From contig CAZUTK010000031.1 of the NCBI GenBank assembly GCA_964623265.1, positions 1 to 32,001 of the forward strand: DNA of 32,001 nucleotides, written 5' to 3'. The notes beneath the pieces were generated by a model. The model saw nothing but the letters and a program-made list of their open reading frames with translations, was not told where the DNA came from and did not search any database. Within the stretch, counting starts at the first letter, position 1. Every line of letters begins with the position of its first letter. The translations under genes and the position numbers were made by a program. This DNA comes from CAZUTK01 sp964623265 (lineage in GTDB: Bacteria > Electryoneota > B3-LCP). Positions 1-6,950 of the stretch are shown here, piece after piece.

Positions 1-30
1 GTCCTGAGCCAGGATCAAACTCTCCGTAGT
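1..30 (-). rRNA. rrs: 16S ribosomal RNA, 5' end only (runs off left edge)
   Basis: On the minus strand the first bases read AGAGTTTGATCCTGGCTCAG, the near-universal 5' end of bacterial 16S rRNA (the 27F primer site), and continue off the left edge. The mature 5' end is probably within a few bases of position 30; the exact processing site cannot be set because the matching 3' spacer is outside the window. Upstream lie a boxA element and a strong promoter, so this is the start of an rRNA operon transcribed leftward. Confidence 0.95.
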
Positions 31-100
31 AGATTATTTGATTCTGTCAACTTTTTAGCATTCGCTAAACTCAGTGAATTGATTGAGTCGCACACGCTCA

Positions 101-115
101 ACTTGTCAAAGAACT
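101..115 (-). promoter_or_regulatory. boxA-like rRNA antitermination element
   Basis: The minus strand reads AGTTCTTTGACAAGT, close to the boxA consensus (TGCTCTTTAACA / TTCTTTGAAAA), which NusB and S10 bind in rRNA leaders to prevent premature Rho termination. It lies between the promoter at 150-178 and the 16S start, the expected place. A 6-bp hairpin follows further down the leader (54-59 with 64-69, four-base loop); its role is unknown and it may belong to the pre-16S processing stem. Confidence 0.65.
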
Positions 116-149
116 GGACCGTCGCTGATACGATCCAAAGGCAAACAAC

Positions 150-178
150 AATATAAAGAATTCTCGTGTTTTTGTCAA
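150..178 (-). promoter_or_regulatory. Sigma-70 type rRNA promoter
   Basis: On the minus strand a perfect -35 hexamer TTGACA (178-173) is separated by exactly 17 bases from TATATT (155-150). Transcription would start near 143, about 110 bases before 16S. Upstream of the -35 is an A-tract around 191-199 that could act as an UP element. Spacing, hexamers and position make this the rrn promoter with good confidence. Its Escherichia-like form is useful taxonomically because Bacteroidetes use a different consensus. Confidence 0.8.
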
Positions 179-281
179 GCGCTTTCGGCAGATTTTTTTA
201 ATCGTTTCTTAACCCTTCAAACGAAAGCTTTACAATATAAAATCCACAAGCCCGAAAAGCAAGCCCAGATTTTACTTTTTT

Positions 282-728
282 TTATTCCTCTTTCAGCACG
301 GATACCTGCAGCAGCGTATTCACTTCTCCGTGCAGATGCACGCGCACTTGATACGTCCCCAACACCTTGATCGGTTCGTCGAGAATGATCTTGCGGCGGT
401 CCACTTCGATCCCCTGCTGCGCAAGCGCGTCGCTGATGTCCTGGGCGGTAACCGATCCGAACAAGCGTCCTTCTTCGCCGGCTTTGCTGTAAACCACCAC
501 ACTCGCCTGCGAAAGCTTCGCCGCAAGCTCTTCCGCGCTCTTCACTTGGTAATCCAATCTCTTCTGCAATAATTTCCGCTCCGCTTCGAAGATCTTCTCA
601 TACTTCGGCGTGGCGGGATATACGATGCCTTTGGGGATCAGAAAGTTCCGGGCATAACCGTCTTTCACGGTGTGAATGGAGCCCATTTTACCCAGGGATT
701 CAAAGTCCTGCCGCAATATCACTTTCAT
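282..728 (-). CDS. rplI: 50S ribosomal protein L9
   Basis: L9 binds 23S rRNA domain V near the L1 stalk and bridges neighbouring ribosomes, helping to maintain frame. The 148-residue product has the full family length: an N-terminal rRNA-binding domain beginning MKVILRQDFESLGKMG with the family signature GYARNFLIPKG around residues 23-34, a long connecting helix (about 40-75), and a C-terminal domain containing RLFGSVT. It is the last gene of rpsF-ssb-rpsR-rplI, a very widely conserved order. The ATG start is unambiguous from family alignment. Only about 100 bases separate its stop from the -35 of the rRNA promoter, and I see no clear hairpin terminator there. Confidence 0.97.
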   Translation of the reverse strand: MKVILRQDFESLGKMGSIHTVKDGYARNFLIPKGIVYPATPKYEKIFEAERKLLQKRLDYQVKSAEELAAKLSQASVVVYSKAGEEGRLFGSVTAQDISDALAQQGIEVDRRKIILDEPIKVLGTYQVRVHLHGEVNTLLQVSVLKEE

Positions 729-796
729 GGATTCACCGTCAAGTTATTCCAGACGACGTTTCTTACAACGCAAAAGAAGAGCCGTAAGTTCCCGCC

Positions 797-1072
797 TTAT
801 TGCGGTACTTCCTGCACGAAGGGCAGCAGCGCCAGATGGCGGGCGCGCTTGATCGCCTGCACAAGTTGTCGTTGGTGCTTCGCACAGGTGCCGGAGATCC
901 GCCGCGGGATGATCTTGCCGCGCTCCGAAGTAAACCGGGACAGTTGCTTATCGTCCTTGTAATCTATGTAGATAACGCCGCTTTCACAAAATCTGCAGAT
1001 TCGTTTCTTCAAGGTCTGCATGCTGGTTCCCACCTGTCTGCGATTGGTGGGTCTCCTTCCGTTGAACGCCAT
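797..1072 (-). CDS. rpsR: 30S ribosomal protein S18
   Basis: S18 pairs with S6 and binds the central domain of 16S rRNA. The 91-residue product carries the family core: KRICRFCESG, then TSERGKIIPRRISGTCAKHQ, then a helix containing AIKRARHLALLPF. The CxxC pair plus the later C and H (GTCAKHQ) resemble a zinc-ligand set, so this is probably a C+ type S18. I chose ATG at 1072 over the in-frame GTG at 1078 because GAGGTG lies just upstream of the ATG and overlaps the GTG. The ssb stop is 7 bases upstream, implying translational coupling in the S6 operon. Confidence 0.96.
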   Translation of the reverse strand: MAFNGRRPTNRRQVGTSMQTLKKRICRFCESGVIYIDYKDDKQLSRFTSERGKIIPRRISGTCAKHQRQLVQAIKRARHLALLPFVQEVPQ

Positions 1073-1079
1073 ATTCACC

Positions 1080-1565
1080 TCACAATTCCATGCTCAAGTA
1101 ACCGTTGTCCGTCGCTGAATTTCTGAAGGCGGGATCTTCGCTCTCGGCTTCGGATTCGCCGAGATTCTGCACCACATCGTCCGCTGTCTGCGCATCTACC
1201 ACGTATTGATTCGAGTCTCGTTTGTTCAGAAATTGGATTCTTCTCGATTTGATTTCGATGATGTTGCGGTTGTAGCCGTCATCCGTTTTGATGATGCGGC
1301 TCTGCAACTCGCCCTCCACGAGTACTGCAGCGCCTTTTTTCAAATTCTGATAGCAGCTTTCCGCCAGCTTGTACCACGCGACTACTCCGATGACGCACAC
1401 ATCCTCCTTCCATTTGCCGGAATTATCCTTGAATCTGCGGTTGGAGGCGATGGAAAAATTCGCCACGGGAATTCCGCCGGTGGTGGTGTGCCTGAAGGTT
1501 GGATCCTTGATCAGATTCCCAGCAATCATAATGCTGTTAATATCCGGCATTCTCAGGTCCGCCAT
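1080..1565 (-). CDS. ssb: Single-stranded DNA-binding protein
   Basis: SSB coats single-stranded DNA during replication and repair, normally as a tetramer. The 161-residue product has one OB fold over about residues 9-118: start of the fold at INSIMIAGNLIKDP, then GIPVANFSIASNRRF, WYKLAESCYQNLKKGAAVLVEGELQ in two stretches, and a final strand IIEIKSRRIQFL. The linker is acidic (about 130-150). The expected C-terminal interaction tip (DDDIPF or similar) is absent; the chain ends GYLSMEL. AAGGAG nine bases upstream supports the ATG at 1565. It sits between rpsF and rpsR, as in many bacteria. It could be a secondary SSB paralogue, but its position favours the main copy. Confidence 0.93.
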   Translation of the reverse strand: MADLRMPDINSIMIAGNLIKDPTFRHTTTGGIPVANFSIASNRRFKDNSGKWKEDVCVIGVVAWYKLAESCYQNLKKGAAVLVEGELQSRIIKTDDGYNRNIIEIKSRRIQFLNKRDSNQYVVDAQTADDVVQNLGESEAESEDPAFRNSATDNGYLSMEL

Positions 1566-1571
1566 AGGTCA

Positions 1572-2045
1572 TCACTCCTTCGCGATTGGCCCTATTCCTT
1601 CATTTTGATCCTCGGGTGGTTCCGGTTCTTCATTGAGATTTTCACCAAGATCTGGCGCGAATTCATCGGTTTCCGCCTGCAAAGCGCGCTCTTTTTCCGC
1701 CAAACGAGCCGCTTCCCGTGCCAGCCGCTCGGATTCGAGCTGGATCATCTTCTGAATCTTGGGGTTGCGATGCAGGATCAGATAGCGGAAGATGCTGGGA
1801 GTGATCTTCAGAAAATGCTCGATTTCGGCGATTTCTACGGCAGGGGCGCGGAATTGCGTGATGAGATAGTAGCCGTACTGTTTATCATCAATGGCGTAGG
1901 CCAGCTTCTTCTTGCCCCATTTTTCCACATTCAGGATTTCGATGTTTCTGGACTTCAACATTTCCAGAAACCGCGTGACAATCTCTTCCTGTTTTTCCGG
2001 GGCGAGCTGCGCATCAATGATAAAGGTTAATTCGTAGTTGTTCAT
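1572..2045 (-). CDS. rpsF: 30S ribosomal protein S6
   Basis: S6 forms a heterodimer with S18 on the 16S platform. The product begins MNNYELTFIIDAQL and keeps the single ferredoxin-like fold, with WGKKKLAYAIDDKQYGYY at about residues 43-60 and FRAPAVEIAEIEHFLKI following. At 157 residues it is longer than the common 95-135. The extra length is a charged tail from about residue 105, first Arg/Ala/Glu-rich and probably helical, then acidic and Pro/Glu-rich. The ATG is preceded by AAGGGAG four to five bases upstream, inside a structured leader. The gene leads the rpsF-ssb-rpsR-rplI operon. Confidence 0.96.
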   Translation of the reverse strand: MNNYELTFIIDAQLAPEKQEEIVTRFLEMLKSRNIEILNVEKWGKKKLAYAIDDKQYGYYLITQFRAPAVEIAEIEHFLKITPSIFRYLILHRNPKIQKMIQLESERLAREAARLAEKERALQAETDEFAPDLGENLNEEPEPPEDQNEGIGPIAKE

Positions 2046-2116
2046 AGTCTCCCTTCGGACTTGCGCCCCACTCCCCGATGAGCGGGAGTGAGGAGGGTGA
2101 TATTTTGATTCTTCGT
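2046..2116 (-). promoter_or_regulatory. Candidate autoregulatory leader of rpsF
   Basis: The 70-base gap before rpsF holds a GC-rich hairpin: CACTCCC at 2069-2075 pairs with GGGAGTG at 2084-2090 around an eight-base loop. On the mRNA strand it is followed by GTCCGAAGGGAG, which also contains the Shine-Dalgarno sequence. Many bacteria carry an S6:S18-binding element with a stem and a conserved CCG next to the ribosome binding site in this leader, allowing autorepression. The position and the CCG are suggestive; I have not tested the fold against the family model. Confidence 0.4.
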
Positions 2117-4186
2117 TTATCGAATCAGAGGTGCGATGACCAGGGAAACCACCGACATCAGCTTGATTAGGATGTTCAAACTGGGTCCGGCGGTATCCTT
2201 GAAAGGATCCCCGACGGTGTCGCCGACGATAGCCGCTTTGTGAGTAGGGGAACCTTTTCCGCCCAGGTTGCCTGCCTCGATGTACTTCTTGGCGTTATCC
2301 CAGGCGCCACCGGAGTTCGCCATGAAGATCGCCATCATCACGCCGGTGGCGGTGACGCCCGCCAGCAAGCCGCCCAGCGCCTCTTTGTTGATGATGCCGA
2401 AGATCACCGGCACGACGACCGCCAGGGTTCCGGGGACGATCATGCGCTTGATCGCCGCTCCGGTGGAAATCGCCACGCACTTGGCGTAATCCGCTTTCGC
2501 GGTGCCCTCCATCAATCCCGGTATGGATTTGAATTGCCGACGGACTTCTTCGATCATATCGAACGCCGCTTCACCGACGGCGCGCAGCGCCAGAGAGCTG
2601 AAGAAGAACGGCATAATCGCGCCGACGAAGAGCCCGGCGATGACGTATGGATTGGTGACATCAATGCTGGAAATCCCCGCCTGCGATTGGAAAGCGCTGA
2701 AGAGCGCCAGCGCCGTCAACGCCGCGGAACCGATGGCGAAACCCTTGCCGATGGCGGCGGTGGTATTACCGACGGCGTCGAGCTTATCTGTGCGTCCGCG
2801 AACTTCTTTGGGAAGCTCAGCCATTTCGGCGATGCCGCCGGAATTATCGGCGACCGGCCCATAAGCGTCAATGGCGAGCTGGATGCCGGTCGTCGAGAGC
2901 ATCCCCAGAGCGGCGATGGCGATTCCGTAAAGACCGGCGAAATAGTAGGAGATCACGATTGCGGCGGCGATGGAGATCACCGGCAGCGCCGTCGAAAACA
3001 TCCCCAGACTCAAGCCGGCGATGATATTCGTCGCAGGTCCCGTCTCGGACTGTTTCGCGATCTTTTGAGCCGGCTTTCGCGCTTCCGCCGTGTAGTATTC
3101 GGTCAACAAGCCGATGGCGATCCCAGCCAGCAAACCAGCCACGGTCGCCAGAAAAATCCCGCTGGCGGTGAGGGGTAACATCGTGCCGGTGATATTGCTG
3201 CTCGGGAGGACTTCTACCGGCACAAAGAAACGAATGACCGGATAGCTGATGATCACCATTAAAATCCCCGCTCCAAAAGTGCCGATATTCAAAGCCGTCT
3301 GCGGATTTCCGCCTTCTTTGGTGCGTACGACAAACGTCCCCAAAATGGAAGCGATAATACCGATCCCTGCGAGAATCAACGGCAGCATAATCAGATTTGC
3401 ACCGTAGATGACGCCCAACACCATCGTCCCGACGATGGCGCCGACAAACGACTCGAAAAGGTCCGCTCCCATACCGGCGATATCCCCTACATTGTCTCCC
3501 ACCAGATCTGCGATCACGGCGGGATTTCTCGGATCATCTTCCGGAATGCCGGCTTCGATTTTCCCCACTAAATCCGCACCGACATCCGCCGCCTTGGTGT
3601 AGATTCCGCCGCCGACGCGCGCAAATAATGCGATGGACGAAGCGCCCAACGAAAATCCAGAAATGATCGTGATGATCCGGGCTAAAACCGGATCACCGGC
3701 AACCCATAGCGGCTGGAAAATCCAGGTGTACAACAAAAACAGGAAGGACAAACCGAACACCCCCAATCCGACGACCGTCATGCCCATCACGGTGCCGCTG
3801 GAGAAGGCAACCTGGAGAGCCTTTTGCAAGCCGGTTCTGGCGCCATGCGCCGTGCGCACATTTGCCAGCGTTGCGACGCGCATACCGAAATATCCCGCCA
3901 GAGCCGAACAAAATGCGCCGGTCAAGAAGGATAGCGCGACCAACGCATGACTTTCCTTCGAATTGTAGTACGCGACAGCCAGAAGAATCGCCACAATAAT
4001 CGCGAAGAAGATCAGGACTCGATATTCCCGTCCGAGAAACGCCATGGCGCCTTCCCGAATGAACCTCGAGATTTCCTGCATCCTCTCTGTCCCCGCATCT
4101 TGCTTCTTAATCCAGCTCGCTTTGAAGACGGCGAAGAGCAGAGCCAGTACGCCGAATCCCATTGAAAGGAGCATCAAGGATTCCAT
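2117..4186 (-). CDS. hppA: K+-dependent membrane-bound pyrophosphatase (ion-translocating)
   Basis: This integral membrane enzyme hydrolyses pyrophosphate and pumps Na+ and/or H+ across the inner membrane. The product is 689 residues with about 16 hydrophobic helices, the family size. The substrate site is visible: EDDPRNPAVIADLVGDNVGD (about 216-235) and, near the C-terminus, GDTVGDPFKDTAGPSLN. GNTTAA at about 474-479 has Ala where K+-independent enzymes have Lys, so it should be K+-dependent. DLFES at about 242-246 puts a Glu where the Na+-pumping Thermotoga enzyme has its gate Glu, which suggests Na+ transport. I chose ATG 4186 because GGAGGT lies seven bases upstream; an in-frame GTG at 4201 overlaps that site. 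Only 21 bases separate it from pth. Confidence 0.95.
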   Translation of the reverse strand: MESLMLLSMGFGVLALLFAVFKASWIKKQDAGTERMQEISRFIREGAMAFLGREYRVLIFFAIIVAILLAVAYYNSKESHALVALSFLTGAFCSALAGYFGMRVATLANVRTAHGARTGLQKALQVAFSSGTVMGMTVVGLGVFGLSFLFLLYTWIFQPLWVAGDPVLARIITIISGFSLGASSIALFARVGGGIYTKAADVGADLVGKIEAGIPEDDPRNPAVIADLVGDNVGDIAGMGADLFESFVGAIVGTMVLGVIYGANLIMLPLILAGIGIIASILGTFVVRTKEGGNPQTALNIGTFGAGILMVIISYPVIRFFVPVEVLPSSNITGTMLPLTASGIFLATVAGLLAGIAIGLLTEYYTAEARKPAQKIAKQSETGPATNIIAGLSLGMFSTALPVISIAAAIVISYYFAGLYGIAIAALGMLSTTGIQLAIDAYGPVADNSGGIAEMAELPKEVRGRTDKLDAVGNTTAAIGKGFAIGSAALTALALFSAFQSQAGISSIDVTNPYVIAGLFVGAIMPFFFSSLALRAVGEAAFDMIEEVRRQFKSIPGLMEGTAKADYAKCVAISTGAAIKRMIVPGTLAVVVPVIFGIINKEALGGLLAGVTATGVMMAIFMANSGGAWDNAKKYIEAGNLGGKGSPTHKAAIVGDTVGDPFKDTAGPSLNILIKLMSVVSLVIAPLIR

Positions 4187-4207
4187 AAACCAGACCTCCA
4201 CAGATTG

Positions 4208-4846
4208 TCAGGGGGTATTTCCGTTGTCTCGTATAGTGTTTGTTGATGATTCCGAGTCTACGAAAAAATTGCGATTAAACCGACTCATCGCTTTCTCGAT
4301 TCCGTCTGATAGGATGCACTCCAATGCCTGCATACTATAGTGAAGGATTTTCTCAAGATCCGAATGCAATATTGAGGGAATCGTTGATAAGACGTGATCC
4401 GCCAGTTCACCCTGCCATTTCTCCGTCCAAATGCCGATCCGCATACGGGGGACATCCTCCGTCCCCAATGCCTCGATCACCGAAGCCAAACCTCGATGTC
4501 CGCCGTCCGATCCGCTTTTCCGAATGCGGATCACACCGAAAGGCAGCGCCGCGTCATCGCAGATAATCAGAATCCGCTGCGGCGGAATTTTCCGATAACG
4601 CGCCACGGATGCGACCGGCACTCCGGACAGGTTCATATACGATGTGGGTTTCAGGAGAAGAACATCACCGCTGGAGGTCGGGAACTTGAGGTGATAATAA
4701 TCGCCGCGCCCTGGCTTGAAACTCAAATTCTTCGCTGCAGCCCAGAAATCGAGAATCATAAAACCGAGATTATGCCAAGTCGTTGCATATCGGGTGCCCG
4801 GATTCCCAAGACCAACAATCAGCCAGCTCAAAGAACTTTCAGACAT
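4208..4846 (-). CDS. pth: Peptidyl-tRNA hydrolase
   Basis: Pth releases peptides from peptidyl-tRNAs dropped by ribosomes, recycling the tRNA. The 212-residue product contains LIVGLGNPGTRY (Asn about 15), WHNLGF with the catalytic His (about 25), LLKPTSYMNLSG with the substrate-binding Asn, and the ICDDAALPFG Asp that activates the His. Two positions differ from the commonest form: the Arg before the catalytic His is Trp, and GGHNGL is GGHRGL. A polar tail of about 25 residues follows the core. ATG 4846 fits the family start; an in-frame GTG at 4864 would add six residues and has no better ribosome site. It follows rplY by under 30 bases. Confidence 0.93.
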   Translation of the reverse strand: MSESSLSWLIVGLGNPGTRYATTWHNLGFMILDFWAAAKNLSFKPGRGDYYHLKFPTSSGDVLLLKPTSYMNLSGVPVASVARYRKIPPQRILIICDDAALPFGVIRIRKSGSDGGHRGLASVIEALGTEDVPRMRIGIWTEKWQGELADHVLSTIPSILHSDLEKILHYSMQALECILSDGIEKAMSRFNRNFFVDSESSTNTIRDNGNTP

Positions 4847-4873
4847 CGGAGCCGATCGTCGCACGAATATCCA

Positions 4874-5503
4874 TCAGCTCTGCTTCTCTTCCTCTTCGGC
4901 TTCGCCTGCTTCCTCCGGAGCGGCTTCTTCCGGCGCAGCTTCGACTGCTTTTTCGATGCGCGGAGCCAGCACCGTCGCGATCGTGACATCCGGATCATCC
5001 AGAATCCGGAAGGCTTGCTGAGGCAGATCGCGAACATGGACCGAAGAGCCCACCTTCAATTCAGAAATATCTATCGCAATATTCTCTGGGATATCTTTGG
5101 GCAGGCACTCGATGTTCACCGTGTGAACGCTCTGCTGCAAGACACCGCCCTGCACACGTACGCCGATGGGAATTCCGAGCAACTCAACCTTGACCTTCAC
5201 CGTCATCTTCTTGCCGCGGACGATGCCTAAAAGATCCACGTGCAGGTATTTGCCGGTAACCGGATCCGTCTGCAATTCCCGCACGACGCATTCATGTTGG
5301 CTGCCGTCGTTCAGCTTGAGGAGAAGAAGTTTGGGTTTCTTTTTCAGGGCGAGCTGCAACTCGTGAGCACTCAGCTCAATCGGCTTATTGACCTCACCTC
5401 CCAAATAAAAAACTCCCGGGATGGATCCGGCGGCTCTGAGCCGATGGGCGACCCCTTTTCCGCTTTTTTGCCGTATTGCGGCATTCAGACTGATTTCATC
5501 CAT
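4874..5503 (-). CDS. rplY: 50S ribosomal protein L25, Ctc/TL5 type
   Basis: L25 binds 5S rRNA. The 209-residue product is the long two-domain form (Ctc, general stress protein): an N-terminal 5S-binding beta-barrel over about 1-95 with RQKSGKGVAHRLRAAGSIPG and the hallmark LLGIVRGKKM stretch, then a C-terminal beta domain with GVRVQGGVLQQSVHTV and LPKDIPENIAIDIS. It ends in an acidic Ala/Glu/Pro-rich tail (EAAPEEAAPEEA) typical of this type. The ATG has no obvious Shine-Dalgarno sequence but lies 14 bases after the prs stop. The order prs-rplY-pth is shared with Firmicutes and many other phyla. Confidence 0.94.
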   Translation of the reverse strand: MDEISLNAAIRQKSGKGVAHRLRAAGSIPGVFYLGGEVNKPIELSAHELQLALKKKPKLLLLKLNDGSQHECVVRELQTDPVTGKYLHVDLLGIVRGKKMTVKVKVELLGIPIGVRVQGGVLQQSVHTVNIECLPKDIPENIAIDISELKVGSSVHVRDLPQQAFRILDDPDVTIATVLAPRIEKAVEAAPEEAAPEEAGEAEEEEKQS

Positions 5504-5517
5504 ATCAATTATCTGAG

Positions 5518-6450
5518 TTAACGATGATCCACAAACAGCGAACTGATGGATTCTTCGTAGTGTATCCGTCTGATCGCTTCGCCGAAAAGCGCGGATGCGG
5601 TCAGAACTTTTATTTTTTCGCTTTTTACTTCCGGTTTCAAGGGTATCGTATCGGTCAAGACCAGTTCGCTGATGGGCGATTTTTCGATCTTGTCCACGGC
5701 GTCGCCGGAGAGCAGTCCATGCGTGCAGGCTGCGTAGATTTCCTTGCCGCCTTTCTGCCGAATCGTTTCCGCCGCTCGAGTGATGGAACCTCCCGTATCA
5801 ATCATATCGTCCACCATCAAGACGTTATGGCCCGCCACTTCTCCGATGACGTTCATCACTTCGGAGACGTTCTGTGCGGGACGACGCTTGTCCACGATGG
5901 CGATCGGCGCACCTAAATATTGACCGTATGCCCGGGCGATTTTAATGGAACCGACATCCGGCGCGACCACTACCAGATCCGGAATTTTCTTGGCGCGATA
6001 AAAATCCATGAAAATCGCGCTGGCGTAGAGATGATCGAACGGAATATTGAAGAAACCCTGAATCTGGGCGGCGTGCAAGTCCATCGTCAGTACTCGGTCC
6101 GCGCCCGCCGCGGTCAGGAGATCCGCCACCAGCTTCGAAGTGATCGCGACGCGCGGCTGATCCTTGCGATCCTGGCGCGCATACCCGAAATAGGGGATGA
6201 CCGCGGTAATTCTGCGCGCCGAAGATCTCTTGGCGGCGTCAATCATAATCAGCAGCTCCATGAGATGTTCGGCGGGCGGTTGCGTGGATTGGACGAGAAA
6301 GACGTCGCAGCCCCGGATATTCTCGTTGTATTTAAACCACAATTCGCCGTCGGAAAAGCGCTTGAGCTGGCTGTCGCAGAGCCGGGTATTCAAGTATTCG
6401 GCGATCTTGACGGCTAATTCTGGGTTCGATGACCCGGAAAATATTTTCAC
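5518..6450 (-). CDS. prs: Ribose-phosphate pyrophosphokinase (PRPP synthetase)
   Basis: Prs converts ribose 5-phosphate and ATP to PRPP for purine, pyrimidine, histidine and tryptophan synthesis. The 310-residue product has the class I family length and motifs: KIFSGSSNPELA at the start, PYFGYARQDRKD (ATP loop, about 88-99), DLHAAQIQGFF (metal site), DKRRPAQN (catalytic flexible loop) and VDDMIDTGGS (PRPP-binding loop, about 214-223). The start codon is GTG at 6450. No ATG lies between the upstream tRNA and this position, and the next residues KIFSGSSNP match the family start. A tRNA-Gln gene lies 87 bases upstream, and rplY starts 14 bases after the stop. Confidence 0.97.
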   Translation of the reverse strand: MKIFSGSSNPELAVKIAEYLNTRLCDSQLKRFSDGELWFKYNENIRGCDVFLVQSTQPPAEHLMELLIMIDAAKRSSARRITAVIPYFGYARQDRKDQPRVAITSKLVADLLTAAGADRVLTMDLHAAQIQGFFNIPFDHLYASAIFMDFYRAKKIPDLVVVAPDVGSIKIARAYGQYLGAPIAIVDKRRPAQNVSEVMNVIGEVAGHNVLMVDDMIDTGGSITRAAETIRQKGGKEIYAACTHGLLSGDAVDKIEKSPISELVLTDTIPLKPEVKSEKIKVLTASALFGEAIRRIHYEESISSLFVDHR

Positions 6451-6537
6451 TCGTCACACCCGGATAGTCTTTTGCGTGCGAATCTTCAATCTGCGGGAAT
6501 TCTCACCGAAAGCAATCGGTTCGCCGGAGAGGAATTG

Positions 6538-6608
6538 CTGGGGCGGAAGGATTCGAACCTCCGATGCGGGGACCAAAACCCCGTGCCTTTCCACTTGGCG
6601 ACGCCCCA
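6538..6608 (-). tRNA. tRNA-Gln (anticodon UUG)
   Basis: A full cloverleaf reads on the minus strand: acceptor TGGGGCG pairing with CGCCCCA, a three-base D stem GCC/GGC, anticodon stem CGGGG/CCCCG around the loop TTTTGGT (anticodon TTG), then a T arm with GGTTCGAATCC. The discriminator base is G, as expected for tRNA-Gln. CCA is not encoded. It starts only five bases after the spoVG stop, so it is probably released from a spoVG-prs transcript by RNase P and RNase Z type processing. Confidence 0.95.
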
Positions 6609-6613
6609 TCGGA

Positions 6614-6901
6614 TCAGAAGGGATCGGGCGTTCCCTGCAGTTCAGGATTCTCGCGAACCCTGTGATATTTGTCTAAAATCAACCCTTCGATTTTCTGTCG
6701 AAAGTTGTTGTCAATGGGGTGGGCGATGTCCTTATACGTGCCGTCCGTCAGCTTTCTGCTGGGCATGCAGACAAATAACCCTTTGTTCCCCTGAATGACT
6801 TTCAAGCCCCGCACTACAAATACGTCGTCGAACGTGATGTTTACGAACGCTTTTAGCTTGTCTTCATCGCGCAGATTGATGTTGATTTCTGTGATGTCCA
6901 T
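6614..6901 (-). CDS. spoVG: SpoVG family nucleic-acid-binding regulator
   Basis: SpoVG proteins are small site-specific DNA/RNA-binding regulators, known from septation and sporulation in Bacillus and from gene control in Borrelia and Staphylococcus. The 95-residue product covers the whole domain: MDITEININL at the start, AFVNITFDDVFVVRGLKVIQG at 18-38 and GLFVCMPSRKLTDG at 41-54, followed by DIAHPI. GGAGGT five bases upstream fixes the ATG. The gene lies between ispE and prs, the same neighbourhood as in Firmicutes, where glmU often intervenes; here a tRNA-Gln does. No sporulation genes are visible, so a general regulatory role is more likely. Confidence 0.93.
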   Translation of the reverse strand: MDITEININLRDEDKLKAFVNITFDDVFVVRGLKVIQGNKGLFVCMPSRKLTDGTYKDIAHPIDNNFRQKIEGLILDKYHRVRENPELQGTPDPF

Positions 6902-6950
6902 CCAGACCTCCAGAGGGGACGCAGGAACTCTGCGGCAGGACCTTTCTCAT

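Noticed and set aside
45..50. A second TTGACA on the minus strand close to 16S, as another promoter
   Set aside because: No -10 element lies at 16-18 bases, and it is too close to the 16S start.
83..370. Plus-strand reading frame across the rRNA leader and rplI end
   Set aside because: It overlaps the rRNA promoter and the antisense of rplI, has no ribosome site and no recognisable protein pattern.
1206..2030. Long plus-strand frame (274 codons) opposite ssb and rpsF
   Set aside because: It lies entirely antisense to two certain genes, and its composition is that of a mirror frame of GC-rich coding DNA.
2240..3178. Long plus-strand frame (312 codons) opposite hppA
   Set aside because: Rich in Asp, Arg, His and Gly with no domain; antisense to a certain gene.
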